Shown here: positions 9,427-19,300 of the stretch, piece after piece
Layout: the number at the start of each line of letters is the position of its first letter
Numbering within the stretch: the stretch's first letter is position 1
Source: JALORV01 sp963724365
GTDB taxonomy: Bacteria; Pseudomonadota; Gammaproteobacteria; Burkholderiales; Burkholderiaceae_F
DNA length: 64,000 bases
Reading direction: 5' to 3'
Assembly: GCA_963724365.1 (NCBI GenBank)
Contig: CAVRUR010000013.1
Span: forward strand, 186,001 to 250,000
Translations under genes and position numbers: made by a program
The notes under the pieces: model-generated
Database searches by the model: none
Seen by the model: the letters and a program-made list of their open reading frames with translations, nothing else
Told to the model about the DNA's origin: nothing

Positions 9427-9948
9427 CTACTTCTTCTTCTTCGGCGTCAGGATCATCACCATCTGCCTTCCCTCGAGCCGAGGCATCGACTCGACCTGCG
9501 CCAGTGTCACCAGGTCGTCTCGCACTCGCTCAAGGAGCTTGTATCCAAATTCCTGGTGGGCCATTTCACGACCACGGAAGCGCAACGTGATCTTGGCCTT
9601 GTCACCCTCCTCGAGGAAGCGCGTCAGGTTGCGCAGTTTGGTCAGATAGTCGTTCTCGTCCGTCTGCGGCCGGAACTTCACTTCCTTGACCACCACCTGC
9701 TTCTGCTTGAGCTTGGCCTCGTGGGCCTTCTTCTGCTCCTGGTACTTGAACTTGCCGTAGTCCATCAACCTGCAGACGGGTGGCACGGCGGTGGGAGCAA
9801 TTTCCACCAGATCGACTTGGGCTTCCTCGGCCATGCGAAATGCATCGGCCAGCTTCACGACTCCGAGAGCTTCGCCTTCAATACCCGTTAGGCGGACTTC
9901 CGGGGCGCTGATTTCACCGTTGATCCGGTGCGCACGTTCCTGAGCGAT
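9427..9948 (-). CDS. infC: translation initiation factor IF-3, non-AUG start
   Basis: Binds the 30S subunit and checks the start codon. The N-domain has HRINGEISAPEVRLTG, the linker region CRLMDYGKFKYQEQKK, and the C-domain KAKITLRFRGREMAHQEFG. The mature protein would be 173 residues. No ATG or GTG lies at the expected place; the best start is ATC at 9948 (ATC-GCT-CAG-GAA), with AGGAGA about 9 bases upstream. Rare AUU/AUC starts in infC are well known and give autoregulation because IF-3 rejects them. An upstream in-frame start at 10032 would lie inside the thrS coding region and add unrelated residues. Confidence 0.94.
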   Translation of the reverse strand: MAQERAHRINGEISAPEVRLTGIEGEALGVVKLADAFRMAEEAQVDLVEIAPTAVPPVCRLMDYGKFKYQEQKKAHEAKLKQKQVVVKEVKFRPQTDENDYLTKLRNLTRFLEEGDKAKITLRFRGREMAHQEFGYKLLERVRDDLVTLAQVESMPRLEGRQMVMILTPKKKK

Positions 9949-9973
9949 GGTTGGCTTCTCCTGGTTTCGATGA

Positions 9974-11912
9974 TCAAGCCGTGCTGCCCACGTTGCGACG
10001 CTGCGCGACGTCGTCCTGCAGACGCTGCGCAAAGGCAGACAACGGCATCATGCCGAGGTCGACCCCGCCGCGGGCACGAACGGCCACCCGCATTTCCTCT
10101 GGCCCGGATTGCTTCTCCTTGTCCCCGACGACGAGGACATAGGGAATTTTCTGCAGGCTGAGCTGGCGGATTTTATAGGTGATCTTTTCGTTGCGCAAAT
10201 CGCTGTCAACTCTAAATCCTTGTTTTTTCAGCGTTTGCGCAACAGCCTCGGCATAATCGGCCTGCCCTTCGGAGATATTGGCGATCGCCACCTGGACCGG
10301 CGCCAGCCAGGGCGGCATGGCGCCAGCGTGATTCTCGATGAGGATGCCAATGAAACGCTCCAGCGACCCCACGATCGCCCGGTGCAGCAGAACCGGCACC
10401 TGCCGCGTGTTGTCCTCTGCGACGTACTCGGCACCGAGCCGGCCGGGCATCGAAAAGTCCACCTGCATCGTGCCGCACTGCCAGGTACGGCCAATCGCAT
10501 CCTTCAGGTGGTACTCGATCTTGGGACCATAGAAGGCGCCGTCGCCCGGCGAGATTTCGAACGCCACGCCCGAGCGTCCGCAGCGATTCCATCAGGGCGT
10601 GCTCGGCCTTTTCCCAGCTTTCGTCCGAACCGATCCGCTGCGCCGGCCGTGTTGCGACTTTGTACAGGATCTCGCCGAAGCCGAAATCCGCGTAGACCTT
10701 TTGCAACTGCGTCGTGAAGGCGACACATTCCGCGAGGATCTGATCCTCGGTGCAGAAGATGTGGCCGTCGTCCTGCGTAAATCCACGCACGCGCATCAGT
10801 CCATGCAGCGCGCCAGAAGCCTCGTTCCGGTGACACTGGCCAAACTCGCCGTAGCGCAGCGGCAGGTCTCGATAGCTGCGCAGGTCGGAGCGATAGATCT
10901 GCACGTGCCCGGGGCAATTCATCGGCTTCAGCGCGTAGTAACGGTTCTCCGACTCCGTCGTGAACATGTGCTCGCGATACTTCTCCCAGTGGCCGGACTT
11001 CTCCCACAACGAGCGATCCAGGATCTGCGGTGCCTTCACCTCCTGGTAGTCGCAGTCGCGGTATACCTGCCGCATGTACTGCTCCACGGCCTGCCAGATC
11101 GCCCAGCCCTTTGGGTGCCAGAACACCAGCCCCGGCGCTTCTTCCTGAAAGTGGAACAGATCCAGTTCCCGCCCGAGCTTGCGGTGGTCTCGCTTCTCCG
11201 CCTCCTCGAGCATCTTCAGGTAGGCGTCCTGGTCGTCCTTCCTCGCCCAGGCCGTCCCGTAGATGCGCTGCAGTTGCTCTTTGGCGCTGTCGCCACGCCA
11301 GTAAGCGCCGGCGACTTTCATCAGCTTGAAGACTTTCAACTTCCCCGTCGAAGGCACGTGCGGGCCTCGACACAGGTCGATGAAATTTCCCTCGCGATAG
11401 AGCGAGATGTCCTCGTTGGCCGGAATGGAGGCAATGATCTCGGCCTTGTACTTCTCGCCGATCGACTCGAAGAACTTAACTGCGTCGTCGCGCTTCCAGA
11501 CCTCGCGCACGACCGGCTCGTCCTTCTTCGACAGTTCGGCCATCTTCTTCTCGATGGCATCGAGATCCTCGGGCGTGAAGCCGCGCGGAAAGGAGAAGTC
11601 GTAGTAAAAGCCGTTGTCGACGACTGGACCGATCGTGACCTGCGCCTGCGGATACAGTTCCTTGACGGCGTAGGCCAGCAGGTGCGCCGTCGAGTGGCGC
11701 AGCACCTCGAGACCGTCGGCATCGCGCTCGGTGACGATCGCGACCCCGGCATCACGCTCGATCAGATGGGACAGGTCGACGAGCTTGCCGTCGACGCGAC
11801 CGGCGAGCGCCGCCTTGGCCAGTCCCGGACCGATGTCGGCCGCCAGGTCGGCCACGCGCAGCGGGGCGTCGAAAGAGCGTTGCGAGCCATCGGGCAATCG
11901 AATTGAAATCAT
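9974..11912 (-). CDS. thrS: threonyl-tRNA synthetase, frameshifted
   Basis: Class II synthetase of about 640 residues. The order is an N-terminal TGS domain (MISIRLPDGSQRSFDAPLR), the editing domain with HSTAHLLAYAVKELYP, the catalytic core with MNCPGHVQIY and GALHGLMRVRGFTQDDGHIF, and a C-terminal anticodon-binding domain (PVQVAIANISEGQADY). The frame breaks near 10565 between ESLRTLG and AFEISPGDGAFYGPKI; removing one G of a GGG run restores it. ATG at 11912 has CGGAGA 8 bases upstream, while ATG at 11918 is too close to it. It is preceded by tRNA-Val, a short reading frame and a terminator. Confidence 0.94.
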
Positions 11913-11928
11913 CAGCATTCTCCGAGCG

Positions 11929-11956
11929 AAAAAAAGTGCGGTCGAGCCGCACTTTT
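11929..11956 (-). terminator. intrinsic terminator in the thrS leader
   Basis: A perfect 10-bp stem AAAAGTGCGG/CCGCACTTTT with a 5-base loop is followed by a run of seven T's on the minus strand. It ends 16 bases before the thrS start, so thrS needs read-through or antitermination from the tRNA-Val side, unless a promoter is hidden in the short gap. Confidence 0.85.
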
Positions 11957-11985
11957 CCGTCGAATGGCGTACTCGTCCCCGGTGA

Positions 11986-12015
11986 TCAACCGTCCGTGAA
12001 TCGAGTTCGAAGCAT
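11986..12015 (-). CDS. possible 9-codon thrS leader peptide
   Basis: ATG at 12015, preceded by CGGAGAA, opens a frame MLRTRFTDG then TGA. It holds two Thr codons and ends about 30 bases before the terminator hairpin that precedes thrS. Position and ribosome site fit a leader peptide. Two Thr codons in nine is modest evidence, and no alternative antiterminator pairing was worked out. Confidence 0.3.
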   Translation of the reverse strand: MLRTRFTDG

Positions 12016-12045
12016 TTCTCCGTACCTTTCGTCTGCTGTGGGGCC

Positions 12046-12122
12046 TGGTAGGCGCGATTGGACTCGAACCAACGACCCCCACCATGTCAAGGTGGTGCTC
12101 TAACCAGCTGAGCTACGCGCCT
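12046..12122 (-). tRNA. tRNA-Val(GAC)
   Basis: The minus strand folds as acceptor AGGCGCG with CGCGCCU, a D arm with GCUCAGCUGGUUAGAGC, anticodon stem CCACC/GGUGG around UUGACAU (anticodon GAC), and a T arm with GGUUCGAGUCC. CCA is encoded. It is upstream of thrS and probably cotranscribed with its leader. Confidence 0.95.
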
Positions 12123-12303
12123 CCAAGACTGCGAAGTATATCAGCGCATCCCGAGGCTACGGCCACGCCGGTCGCGGGCCGCGCATTGACAGCGACGTGG
12201 CCCCTCCCCGAATATGATGTCGAGTAGCGGCATTCAGTCCGTTCACTTTCGCGTCATCGATACGACTTACTCTCTACCCCGTCTTCACACCACCACAGGT
12301 CAC

Positions 12304-13113
12304 ATGGCCAGGACGAACGGCGCTACACGCGCAGGAGCCCAGGCGGCCGGGTCGGCCGAGCCGCGGCTGGCGGTATCGCTTACCCGTTCGCCGGCCGACA
12401 TCGAGGATGCGCAGAGGCTGCGCTACAAGGTGTTCGTCGAGGAGATGGGCGCAAAGGTCGGCGACGCTGCTACAGGCATCGACGCAGACGACTTCGATCC
12501 CTACTGCGACCATCTGATCGTCCGCGACCTCGACACTCTGCGGGTTGTCGGCACGTATCGCATTCTGGCGCCGCACCGCGCCCGGGAACTGGGCCGGCTT
12601 TACTCCGAAGGCGAGTTCGACCTGTCGCGTCTGCATCACATCACACCGACGATGGTCGAAGTCGGCCGCTCCTGTGTTCATCGCGACTATCGCTCGGGCA
12701 GCACGATTTTGCTGCTGTGGGCCGGCATGGCGCACTACATGAGGGCCGGCGGATACAACCACCTGATCGGCTGCGCCAGCGTTTCGCTGGCCGACGGCGG
12801 GCGCATGGCCGCGCGCGTGAGGCTCGATCTGCAGAAGTACCTGACCGATCCCGAGTACCGGGTATTTCCACACCTGCCGTTTCCGCACGCGCAGATCGAA
12901 CCTGCGGCCGCGGGAGACATGCCGCCGCTGTTGAAAGGCTATCTTCGCGTCGGCGCGAAGATCTGCGGCGAGCCTGCGTGGGACCCCGACTTCAACACGG
13001 CCGACTTCCTCGTGTGGCTGTCGCTCAACAACCTGCATCCGCGCTATGCGCGTCACTTCGATCTGCTCGCGGCACAAGGCAACGCCGCCGAAAAGGCCTC
13101 GTCACCCTCCTGA
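12304..13113 (+). CDS. olsB: OlsB-like N-acyltransferase (GNAT/autoinducer-synthase fold)
   Basis: About 269 residues if started at MARTNG (12304); an upstream ATG at 12214 is also in frame. The core resembles ornithine-ACP N-acyltransferases: EDAQRLRYKVFVEEMGAK near the N-terminus, DDFDPYCDHLIVRD, VGTYRILAPHRA, VEVGRSCVHRDYRSGSTI and LIGCASVSLADGG. Such enzymes transfer a 3-hydroxyacyl chain to ornithine, the first step of ornithine-lipid synthesis; some relatives act on other amines. No olsA-like acyltransferase is adjacent, so the substrate is inferred from family only. The frame is intact and the gene converges on relA. Confidence 0.75.
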   Translation: MARTNGATRAGAQAAGSAEPRLAVSLTRSPADIEDAQRLRYKVFVEEMGAKVGDAATGIDADDFDPYCDHLIVRDLDTLRVVGTYRILAPHRARELGRLYSEGEFDLSRLHHITPTMVEVGRSCVHRDYRSGSTILLLWAGMAHYMRAGGYNHLIGCASVSLADGGRMAARVRLDLQKYLTDPEYRVFPHLPFPHAQIEPAAAGDMPPLLKGYLRVGAKICGEPAWDPDFNTADFLVWLSLNNLHPRYARHFDLLAAQGNAAEKASSPS

Positions 13114-13127
13114 CGCCGGGCTGCGCC

Positions 13128-15271
13128 TCAGCGACGGCGTACCGCGATCACGCCGGACACGTCGCGCAACAGCGCGGACACCCGTGCGATGTCACCGGCG
13201 TCACGGACCTCGACCGTGAATCCCATGCGCGCCTCGCCGCGCTGGCTCTGGGTGCCGACGCCGACGACGTTGAGCTTCTCGCGCGCAAAGACCTCCGAAA
13301 TGTCCCGCAGCAGCCCCTGGCGGTCCTGTGCGATGACCAGCAGTTCGACCGGATAGACCGCATCGGCCTGCCGGCCCCAGGCCACCTCGACGATGCGTTC
13401 CGGCTGGCGTTGGGTCAAGGCCTGCAGGTTCGAACAGTTCGCGCGGTGTATCGATACTCCCTGGCCCCGCGTCACATATCCGCCAATCTCGTCCGGCGGA
13501 GCCGGCCGGCAGCAGCGAGCGAGCTGGGTCAGCAGTGAATCGACCCCGACAACCAGTACCTTGCCCTTGCCGGCCGGGGCTTCGCGTGGCTTGCCGGTCA
13601 GCAGATGCGGCGGGAGTTCCTCTGCCGGCTGCGCTGGCGCGATCGCCTGCTCGATGGAACGCAGGCTGAATTCTTCCTTGGTCGCCGCAGCGCATAGCTC
13701 GTCGACCTTGTCGAATCCCAGCCGCCGGGCCAGGTCTTCGAGCCTGACCGCCGTCTTGCCCAGTCGTTGCAGTTCCTTCTCGACGATCTCGCGCCCTGCC
13801 GCTGCCGACTGCTCGAACTCGAGTGCGTTGAACCACTGGCGCACCTTGGCGCGCGAACGCGCGCTGTGCAGGTATCCGAGTTCCGGGTTGAGCCAGTCGC
13901 GGCTTGGCCCACCCGTCTTGGCCGACACGATTTCGACCGTCTGCCCGGTAGCGAGCGGTGTGCTCAGCGGAACCATGATCCCGTTGACGCGCGCACCGCG
14001 GCAGCGATGTCCCAGCTCGGAGTGGATGTGGTACGCGAAGTCGATCGGCGTGCCGCCCGCCGGCAACTCGATCACGCGCGCCTGCGGCGTCAGGACATAG
14101 ATGCGCTCCTCGCGTGCCGGTCCGCTGGCGAGCGGCGCATCGACCTCGGCCTGCCAGGCCAGCAGCTGGCGCAGCCAGGCCACCCGCAGCTCGTCGTCGT
14201 CGCGCCCCTTGCCGCCTTCCTTGTAGCGCCAGTGCGCCGCTACGCCGAGCTCGGCGTGCTCGTGCATGCGCCGGGTCCTGATCTGCACCTCGAGCGTGCG
14301 CCCGACGTCATCGCCGACGACGGTGTGCAGCGACTGATAGCCATTGGGCTTGGGTCGCGCGATGTAGTCGTCGTACTCACTCTCGACCGGCTTCCACGCC
14401 GAGTGCACGAGCGCCAGGACCTGGTAGCACTGGGCGACTTCGTCGACGATGACGCGCAGGCCCCGCACGTCGTAGACCTGCTCGAAGGCCAGGTCCTTGG
14501 TGCGCATCTTGTTCCAGATGCTGTAGATGTGCTTGGGCCGTCCGCTGATCTCGGCGCGCAGCCCGGCGTCGGCCACCATCGACGCGCAATCGCGCCAGGG
14601 CGGAATCGATGAACGACTCGCGCTCGACGCGCTTCTCGTCGAGCAGGCGCGCAACCGACTTGTAGGTCTCCGGTTCGAGAAAGCGGAACGACAGGTCCTC
14701 GAGTTCCCACTTGATCTGCCAGACGCCGAGACGGTTCGCCAGCGGCGCATAGAGTTCGAGCGTCTCGCGTGCGAATGGCTCTGCACCCGACGCGCTTGCT
14801 GAGCGCGTAGTAGCGCAGCGTCTGCAGGCGTGACGCAAGCCGCAGCAGCACGACGCGCAGATCGTTGGCCATCGCCAGCAGCATTCGCCGCAAGGCTTCA
14901 GCCTGGTCGCCGGGATCGCGGCCGCGCGCTTCCTCGCGCGCACGCGTCAGTTCCGACAGCCGCATCAGCTGCCGCAGATCGGCCACGAGCTGCGCCACGG
15001 TCGGGCCGAAGCGGCTGCGCAGCCAGTCGTCCGGATCGCGCAGCACGTCGTAGATGCCGAACAGCTGTGCTGCCGAAAGGAGGTCGGGATCCGGCCGCAG
15101 TGTCGCCACTATCGATGTGATGCCGTCGGCATGGGCAATGAACGGCTCGCCGGTCCGCAGGGACTTGCCTGCATAAAGCGGCTCGACCAGCGCGCGCGTG
15201 CTGCCCGCCTCCTGCGGTGCGGTTCCGCCGGCGGCGGACTGGTCCGGTTCGATCTGTCCAACGGTCGTCAC
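13128..15271 (-). CDS. relA: RelA-type (p)ppGpp synthetase, frameshifted
   Basis: GTP pyrophosphokinase of the stringent response. The N-terminal hydrolase-like domain lacks the HD pair (PFIAHADGITSIVATL, then AAQLFGIYDVL), so it should not hydrolyse ppGpp. The synthetase domain follows (GRPKHIYSIWNKM, YDVRGLRVIVDE) with the RelA-type EYDD in PVESEYDDYIARPKPNGYQS. A TGS domain (IYVLTPQARVIELPAGGTPI), a zinc-finger/CC region with ARCCRPAPPDEI, and a C-terminal ACT domain (VEVRDAGDIARVSALL) complete it. Breaks lie near 14785 and 14583. GTG at 15271 or 15295 may be the start. It is divergent from the mtfA-like gene. Confidence 0.9.
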
Positions 15272-15321
15272 GCTTTGATTATCCCGCCTCGGCACTCAGG
15301 CCGTTGCGGCACAATTCCACG

Positions 15322-16154
15322 ATGCTCCGGGCACTGCTCGATCGGATCTCCAGACCCCATGTCGCGGTTCCCGACACACTGTGGGACGCGACCCTCGCAT
15401 CGATGCCGTTCCTTGCCCGCCTGGCGATCGAAGAGAAGGAGCGCCTGCGTGCACTGGTCGGACAGTTCCTCGCCGAAAAGGAGATGGCCGGTGCCGCCGG
15501 CCTCGAGCTGACGTCCGAGATGCAGGTGAACATCGCCGTGCAGGCCTGCCTGCCGGTCCTGAACCTCGGGCTCGACTGGTACCGCGGCTGGAGCAGCATC
15601 GTCGTCTACCCGGGACGAGTTCCTGGTGCCGCGCAGTGTCACGGACGATGCGGGCGTGGTGCACGAGTACACCGAACCGATCGCGGGCGAGGCGTGGGAC
15701 GGCGGCCCGGTGCTGCTGTCGTGGGAGGATGCGCAGCGTCCTCAACCGAGAGCGGCGGTGCCTACTCCGTCGTGATCCATGAGTTCACGCACAAGATCGA
15801 CCTTCTGAACGGCGATGCCGACGGCGTGCCGCCGTTTTCGTCGTCGTTGCACGCAGGACTCGACGCGAGGACATGGCACGCAGCGCTGGACGACGCGTAC
15901 CACGCGCTTCGTTGCCGAAATCGAACTGGTCGAAGGCGAGCTGCCGCCGACGATCGATCCGGATTCGAGCGAGGCCGATCCGTACTACGCGCACCTGCCG
16001 CTCGATGCCTACGCCGCACAGAACGACGGGGAGTTCTTCGCGGTGTCCTCCGAGGCATTCTTCGTCGAGCCGGCGCGGCTGCAGCGGGCGTTTCCGAAGT
16101 GGTACGCGCAGCTCGCCGCGTTCTTCCGGCAGGATCCGCTGGCGCGCGTCGTGA
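15322..16154 (+). CDS. mtfA: MtfA-like M90 zinc peptidase, frameshifted
   Basis: Zinc aminopeptidase/peptidase of the MtfA (M90) family. ATG at 15322 gives MLRALLDRISRPHVAVP. The metal site is VVIHEFTHKIDLLNGD (HEFTH, about residue 155), and the third ligand is expected in AVSSEAFFVEPARL. NIAVQACLPVLNLGLDWY is another family segment. Several one-base breaks occur (near 15610, 15740, 15910 and just before the end); removing one G of GGG at about 15610 restores YPDEFLVPR. The TGA at 16152-16154 overlaps the GTG start of the next gene. In E. coli MtfA interacts with the Mlc repressor; that role is not shown here. Confidence 0.82.
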
Positions 16155-16645
16155 AGCGCCTGCTGATCGTCTTTCACTCGATGACCGGAGCGGCCGAGCA
16201 GCTCGCCGGCGCGGCCGCCGCCGGCGCGCGTGACGAGCCGGAGGTCGAAACGCGAGCTTGTCGTCGCGGCAAGCGCCAGCGTCGACGACGTGCTCGCACG
16301 CGGACGGCTACCTGTTTGCGACGCCCGAGAACCTGGCGACGATGGCAGGACTGATGAAGGACTTCTTCGATCGTGTGTACTACCCGGTGCTCGACCGAAT
16401 CAATGGCCGCCCCTATGCAACGATCATCGCCGCCGGCACCGACGGAACGGGGGCTGCACGCCAGGTGCAGCGCATCGCCACGGGGTTGCGATTGCGCGAG
16501 GTCGCTCCGCCGCTCGTGGTCCGCAACGGCGCCCAGACGCCCGAAGCGATCCTCGCGCCGAAGACCGTCCCCGCGGTCGACCTCGCACAAGCACGCGAAC
16601 TCGGCGCTGGCGCTCGCCGCCGGCCTGGCCAGTGGAATCTTCTAG
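16151..16645 (+). CDS. flavodoxin-family protein, frameshifted
   Basis: Small flavoprotein of roughly 160 residues related to NAD(P)H:quinone/FMN reductases. The N-terminus KRLLIVFHSMTGAAEQLA is the FMN phosphate loop. ADGYLFATPENLATMAGLMK and FDRVYYPVLDRINGRPYA match the flavin-contacting loops of this group, and the C-terminus ends LAAGLASGIF. The frame shifts near 16250, 16300 and 16610. The start is GTG at 16151, overlapping the peptidase stop as GTGA, so the two are probably coupled. The physiological acceptor is unknown. Confidence 0.72.
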
Positions 16646-16649
16646 GCGG

Positions 16650-17523
16650 CTAGCTTCGAGCAGGAACTCGCGGACCAGCTCGATCTCGTTCGCCGGCATG
16701 AACGTCGGGGCGTGACCCACGTCCGCGACCTCGACCACGCGCGGACGCGGCCCGCGGGCGGCCATCTCGGCAGCTGTCTCGGGTGTCAGCAGATCCGACT
16801 GTGCCCCGCGGATCAGCAGCGTGCGCGCCGTGATGCGGTCGTAGAGCGCCCACGTCGCCGCTTCGCCGGCCGCGGCAGCCTGCGGGGTCGTTGTCCTGAA
16901 CGGCACCGCGATCGCCGGGTCGTAGCGGAACGACATAGCGCCCGTCGACCTGGTGCAGCGTCGGCGCGACCAGTTCGCGCCAGTCTCCGCGGGTTCGGAG
17001 CCCGAACGGCGCAGCGGTCACTGACTGGTAGTCGATGGCCTCGTCCATGCTCGCGAAGGACACCGGCTGCCCGACGTAGCTGCCGATGCGCGCGATCGCC
17101 AGCGGCCCGAGGCGCGGTCCAACGTCGTTGAGCACGAGTTGCCGGATCGGCGATCCCGCCTGGCCTGCGAGCGCGATGCCGATCAGCCCGCCCATCGAGG
17201 TACCGACCCAGTCGACCTGCTCGACGTTCGAGCCGCGCGATCAGCGCCACCATGTCCGAGGCATATTGCGGAATCGCGTAGTACGCAGGGTCACGCAGCC
17301 AGTCGCTGTGACCCCGGCCGACGACATCGGGACAGACGACGCGATAGCGGTCTGCCATCGCGCGCGCCAGCCGATCGAAGTCGCGGCCCATTCGCGTCAG
17401 CCCATGTGCGCAGACCAGCACTCTGGGATTGTCGTCGTCTCCCCACTCGACATAAGCCATGCGGTGAAAGCCGGCCGGGCTGAGACATTGAACGTGGTGC
17501 GATCGGGGTTCCATGGGCCGCAT
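16650..17523 (-). CDS. alpha/beta hydrolase, frameshifted
   Basis: Cytosolic hydrolase of about 285 residues. HGLTRMGRDFDRLARAMA and CPDVVGRGHSDWL form the oxyanion-hole and early strand region. The nucleophile elbow GTSMGG is found at about 17190 once a frame break just upstream is corrected. DLLTPETAAEMAARGP carries the probable acid region and EVADVGHAPTFM the catalytic His. Breaks lie near 17235, 16940 and 16660. The N-terminus resembles widely distributed Burkholderiales hydrolases of unknown substrate. It is divergent from the dehydrogenase at 17603. Confidence 0.78.
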
Positions 17524-17602
17524 GACTCGGTCTGCTGAGGGAGTCGCGCATTGTAGTCAGCGGCAGGTGGCATACTTTCCGGGGCAACAACGGAGATGCG
17601 CA

Positions 17603-18383
17603 ATGCTGAAGAACAGGACGGCGCTGGTGACCGGATCCACCAGCGGTATCGGGCTGGCGATCGCGGACGCCTTGGCGGCCCAGGGTGCAAACATCGTCGT
17701 CAATGGCTTCGGCGAGCCCGAGGCGATCCGCGCGGCAGAAACGCAGATTGCAGAAGCACGGCGTGAAGACGATGTACCACGGTGCCGACATGAGCAAGCC
17801 CGCCGAGATCGAGCAGATGATCCGCGCTGCCGAGGGCACGTTCGGCCGCGTCGACATCCTGGTGAACAACGCCGGCATCCAGCACGTTTCGCCGGTGGAA
17901 ACTTTCCCGGTCGAACGCTGGGACGCGATCATCGCCATCAACCTGACCTCGGCGTTCCACACGATCCGGCTGGCACTGCCGAAGATGAAGCAGGCCAACT
18001 GGGGCCGCATCATCAACATCGCATCGCTGCACGGACTGGTGGCGTCGGCCGAGAAGTCGGCCTATGTCGCCGCCAAGCACGGCATCGTCGGCCTGACCAA
18101 GGTGGTTGCGCTGGAAACCGCGACGACCGGGGTCACCTGCAACGCCATCTGTCCGGGCTGGGTACTGACCCCGCTGGTGCAGAAGCAGGTCGATGCGCGC
18201 GCAGCGCGCGACAACCTGAGTCAGGAAGAGGCCAAGAAGGCACTGCTGGGGGAGAAACAGCCGTCGATGCAGTTCGTGACGACCGAGCAGCTCGCTGGTC
18301 TCGCGGTCTTCATGTGTTCGCCTGCGGCCGACCAGGTGCGCGGCGTGGCCTGGAACGTCGACGGCGGCTGGTTCGCGCAGTAG
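17603..18383 (+). CDS. 3-hydroxybutyrate dehydrogenase, frameshifted
   Basis: Short-chain dehydrogenase that interconverts 3-hydroxybutyrate and acetoacetate in PHB breakdown. ATG at 17603 (MLKNRTALVTG) has CGGAG upstream. NAD site TGSTSGIG, NNAGIQHVSPVETFP, catalytic Ser in IASLHGLVAS, and SAYVAAKHGIVGLTK (Tyr-x-x-x-Lys) are present. IQHVSPVETFP and ICPGWVLTPLVQKQ are features of bacterial D-beta-hydroxybutyrate dehydrogenases, which makes this more specific than a generic SDR. One break lies near 17750 and is repaired by removing one base. About 260 residues. Confidence 0.85.
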
Positions 18384-18396
18384 CGGGCGACCGGCA

Positions 18397-19300
18397 TCAC
18401 GCCGCGCGCTCGACCACCGGCACGACGTCCACCGCGACGTCGAGCACGTGATCCGCGCCGCCGCGAATCACGCCGCGCAGCGGCACGACGTCGCCGTAGT
18501 CACGGCCGACAGCCACGGTCACGTGGCTGGCATCTGGTAGCACCGCGTTGGTCGGATCCAGGTCGACCCAGCCGAGCACCGGGCACCAGATCGACACCCA
18601 GGCGTGCGAGGCATCTGCGCCCGTTAGCCGTGCCTTGCCCGGCAGCGGCTGAGTCAACAGATAACCGCTGACATAGCGTGCAGGCAGTCCGAGCGCGCGC
18701 AACATCCCCAGCATCAGGTGCGCAAAGTCCTGGCACACGCCCCGGCGCTTGCGGAAGACCTCGACCAGTGGCGTGTCGATGTCCGTCACTCCCGGTTCAT
18801 AAGCAAAGTCGGCGTGGACCCGCTCCATCAGCGCGATCGCCGCCTGCAGATAGGGCCGGCCCGCCCGGAAGTCCGTTGCCGCATAGTCGCGCAACGAACG
18901 GTCGAGCGGGACGTAGGGTGATGCAAACACGAACTCGCCCGCCGGTTGAAACGAGCCGCCGAGTACATAGCGCAGGTCCGCCGCGACCGTGTCCCAGGCG
19001 GCACTCTGCTGCTTCGTCGGGCGCCGCGGGGCGCGGCTCGAGCCACACCCGGCTTTCCGCATGCACGGTCAGTGCTTCATGCGGTACATACAGCGCGAAC
19101 TCGGTGCGCAGATTGCCGAACGAGTCGGGCGCATTCGCGCAGTGCGACGGCAGCGGATCGATGGACATCATGAAGTCCCTGACCTTCTGACGTCCGCCGT
19201 CGCGCGGGTGCAGGAAGGCGCAGTGATAGGCCACCTCGACGCGCGACGTATAGCGCGTGACGGTCCGGTGCGAAACCTGAAGTTCGATGGCCGTGCTCAT
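18397..19300 (-). CDS. transglutaminase-like protein, Anbu cluster, frameshifted
   Basis: Papain-fold transglutaminase-like protein of about 300 residues, last gene of the Anbu cluster. The N-terminal bacterial beta domain begins MSTAIELQVSHRTVTRYTS. The catalytic triad is visible as RRGVCQDFAHLMLG (Cys), ASHAWVSIWCP (His) and WVDLDPTN (Asp). A single break lies near 19035. No signal peptide, so it should act in the cytoplasm. Its start overlaps the stop of the ATP-grasp/alpha-E gene by 4 bases. Such proteins may cleave or ligate isopeptide bonds; the substrate is unknown. Confidence 0.87.
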
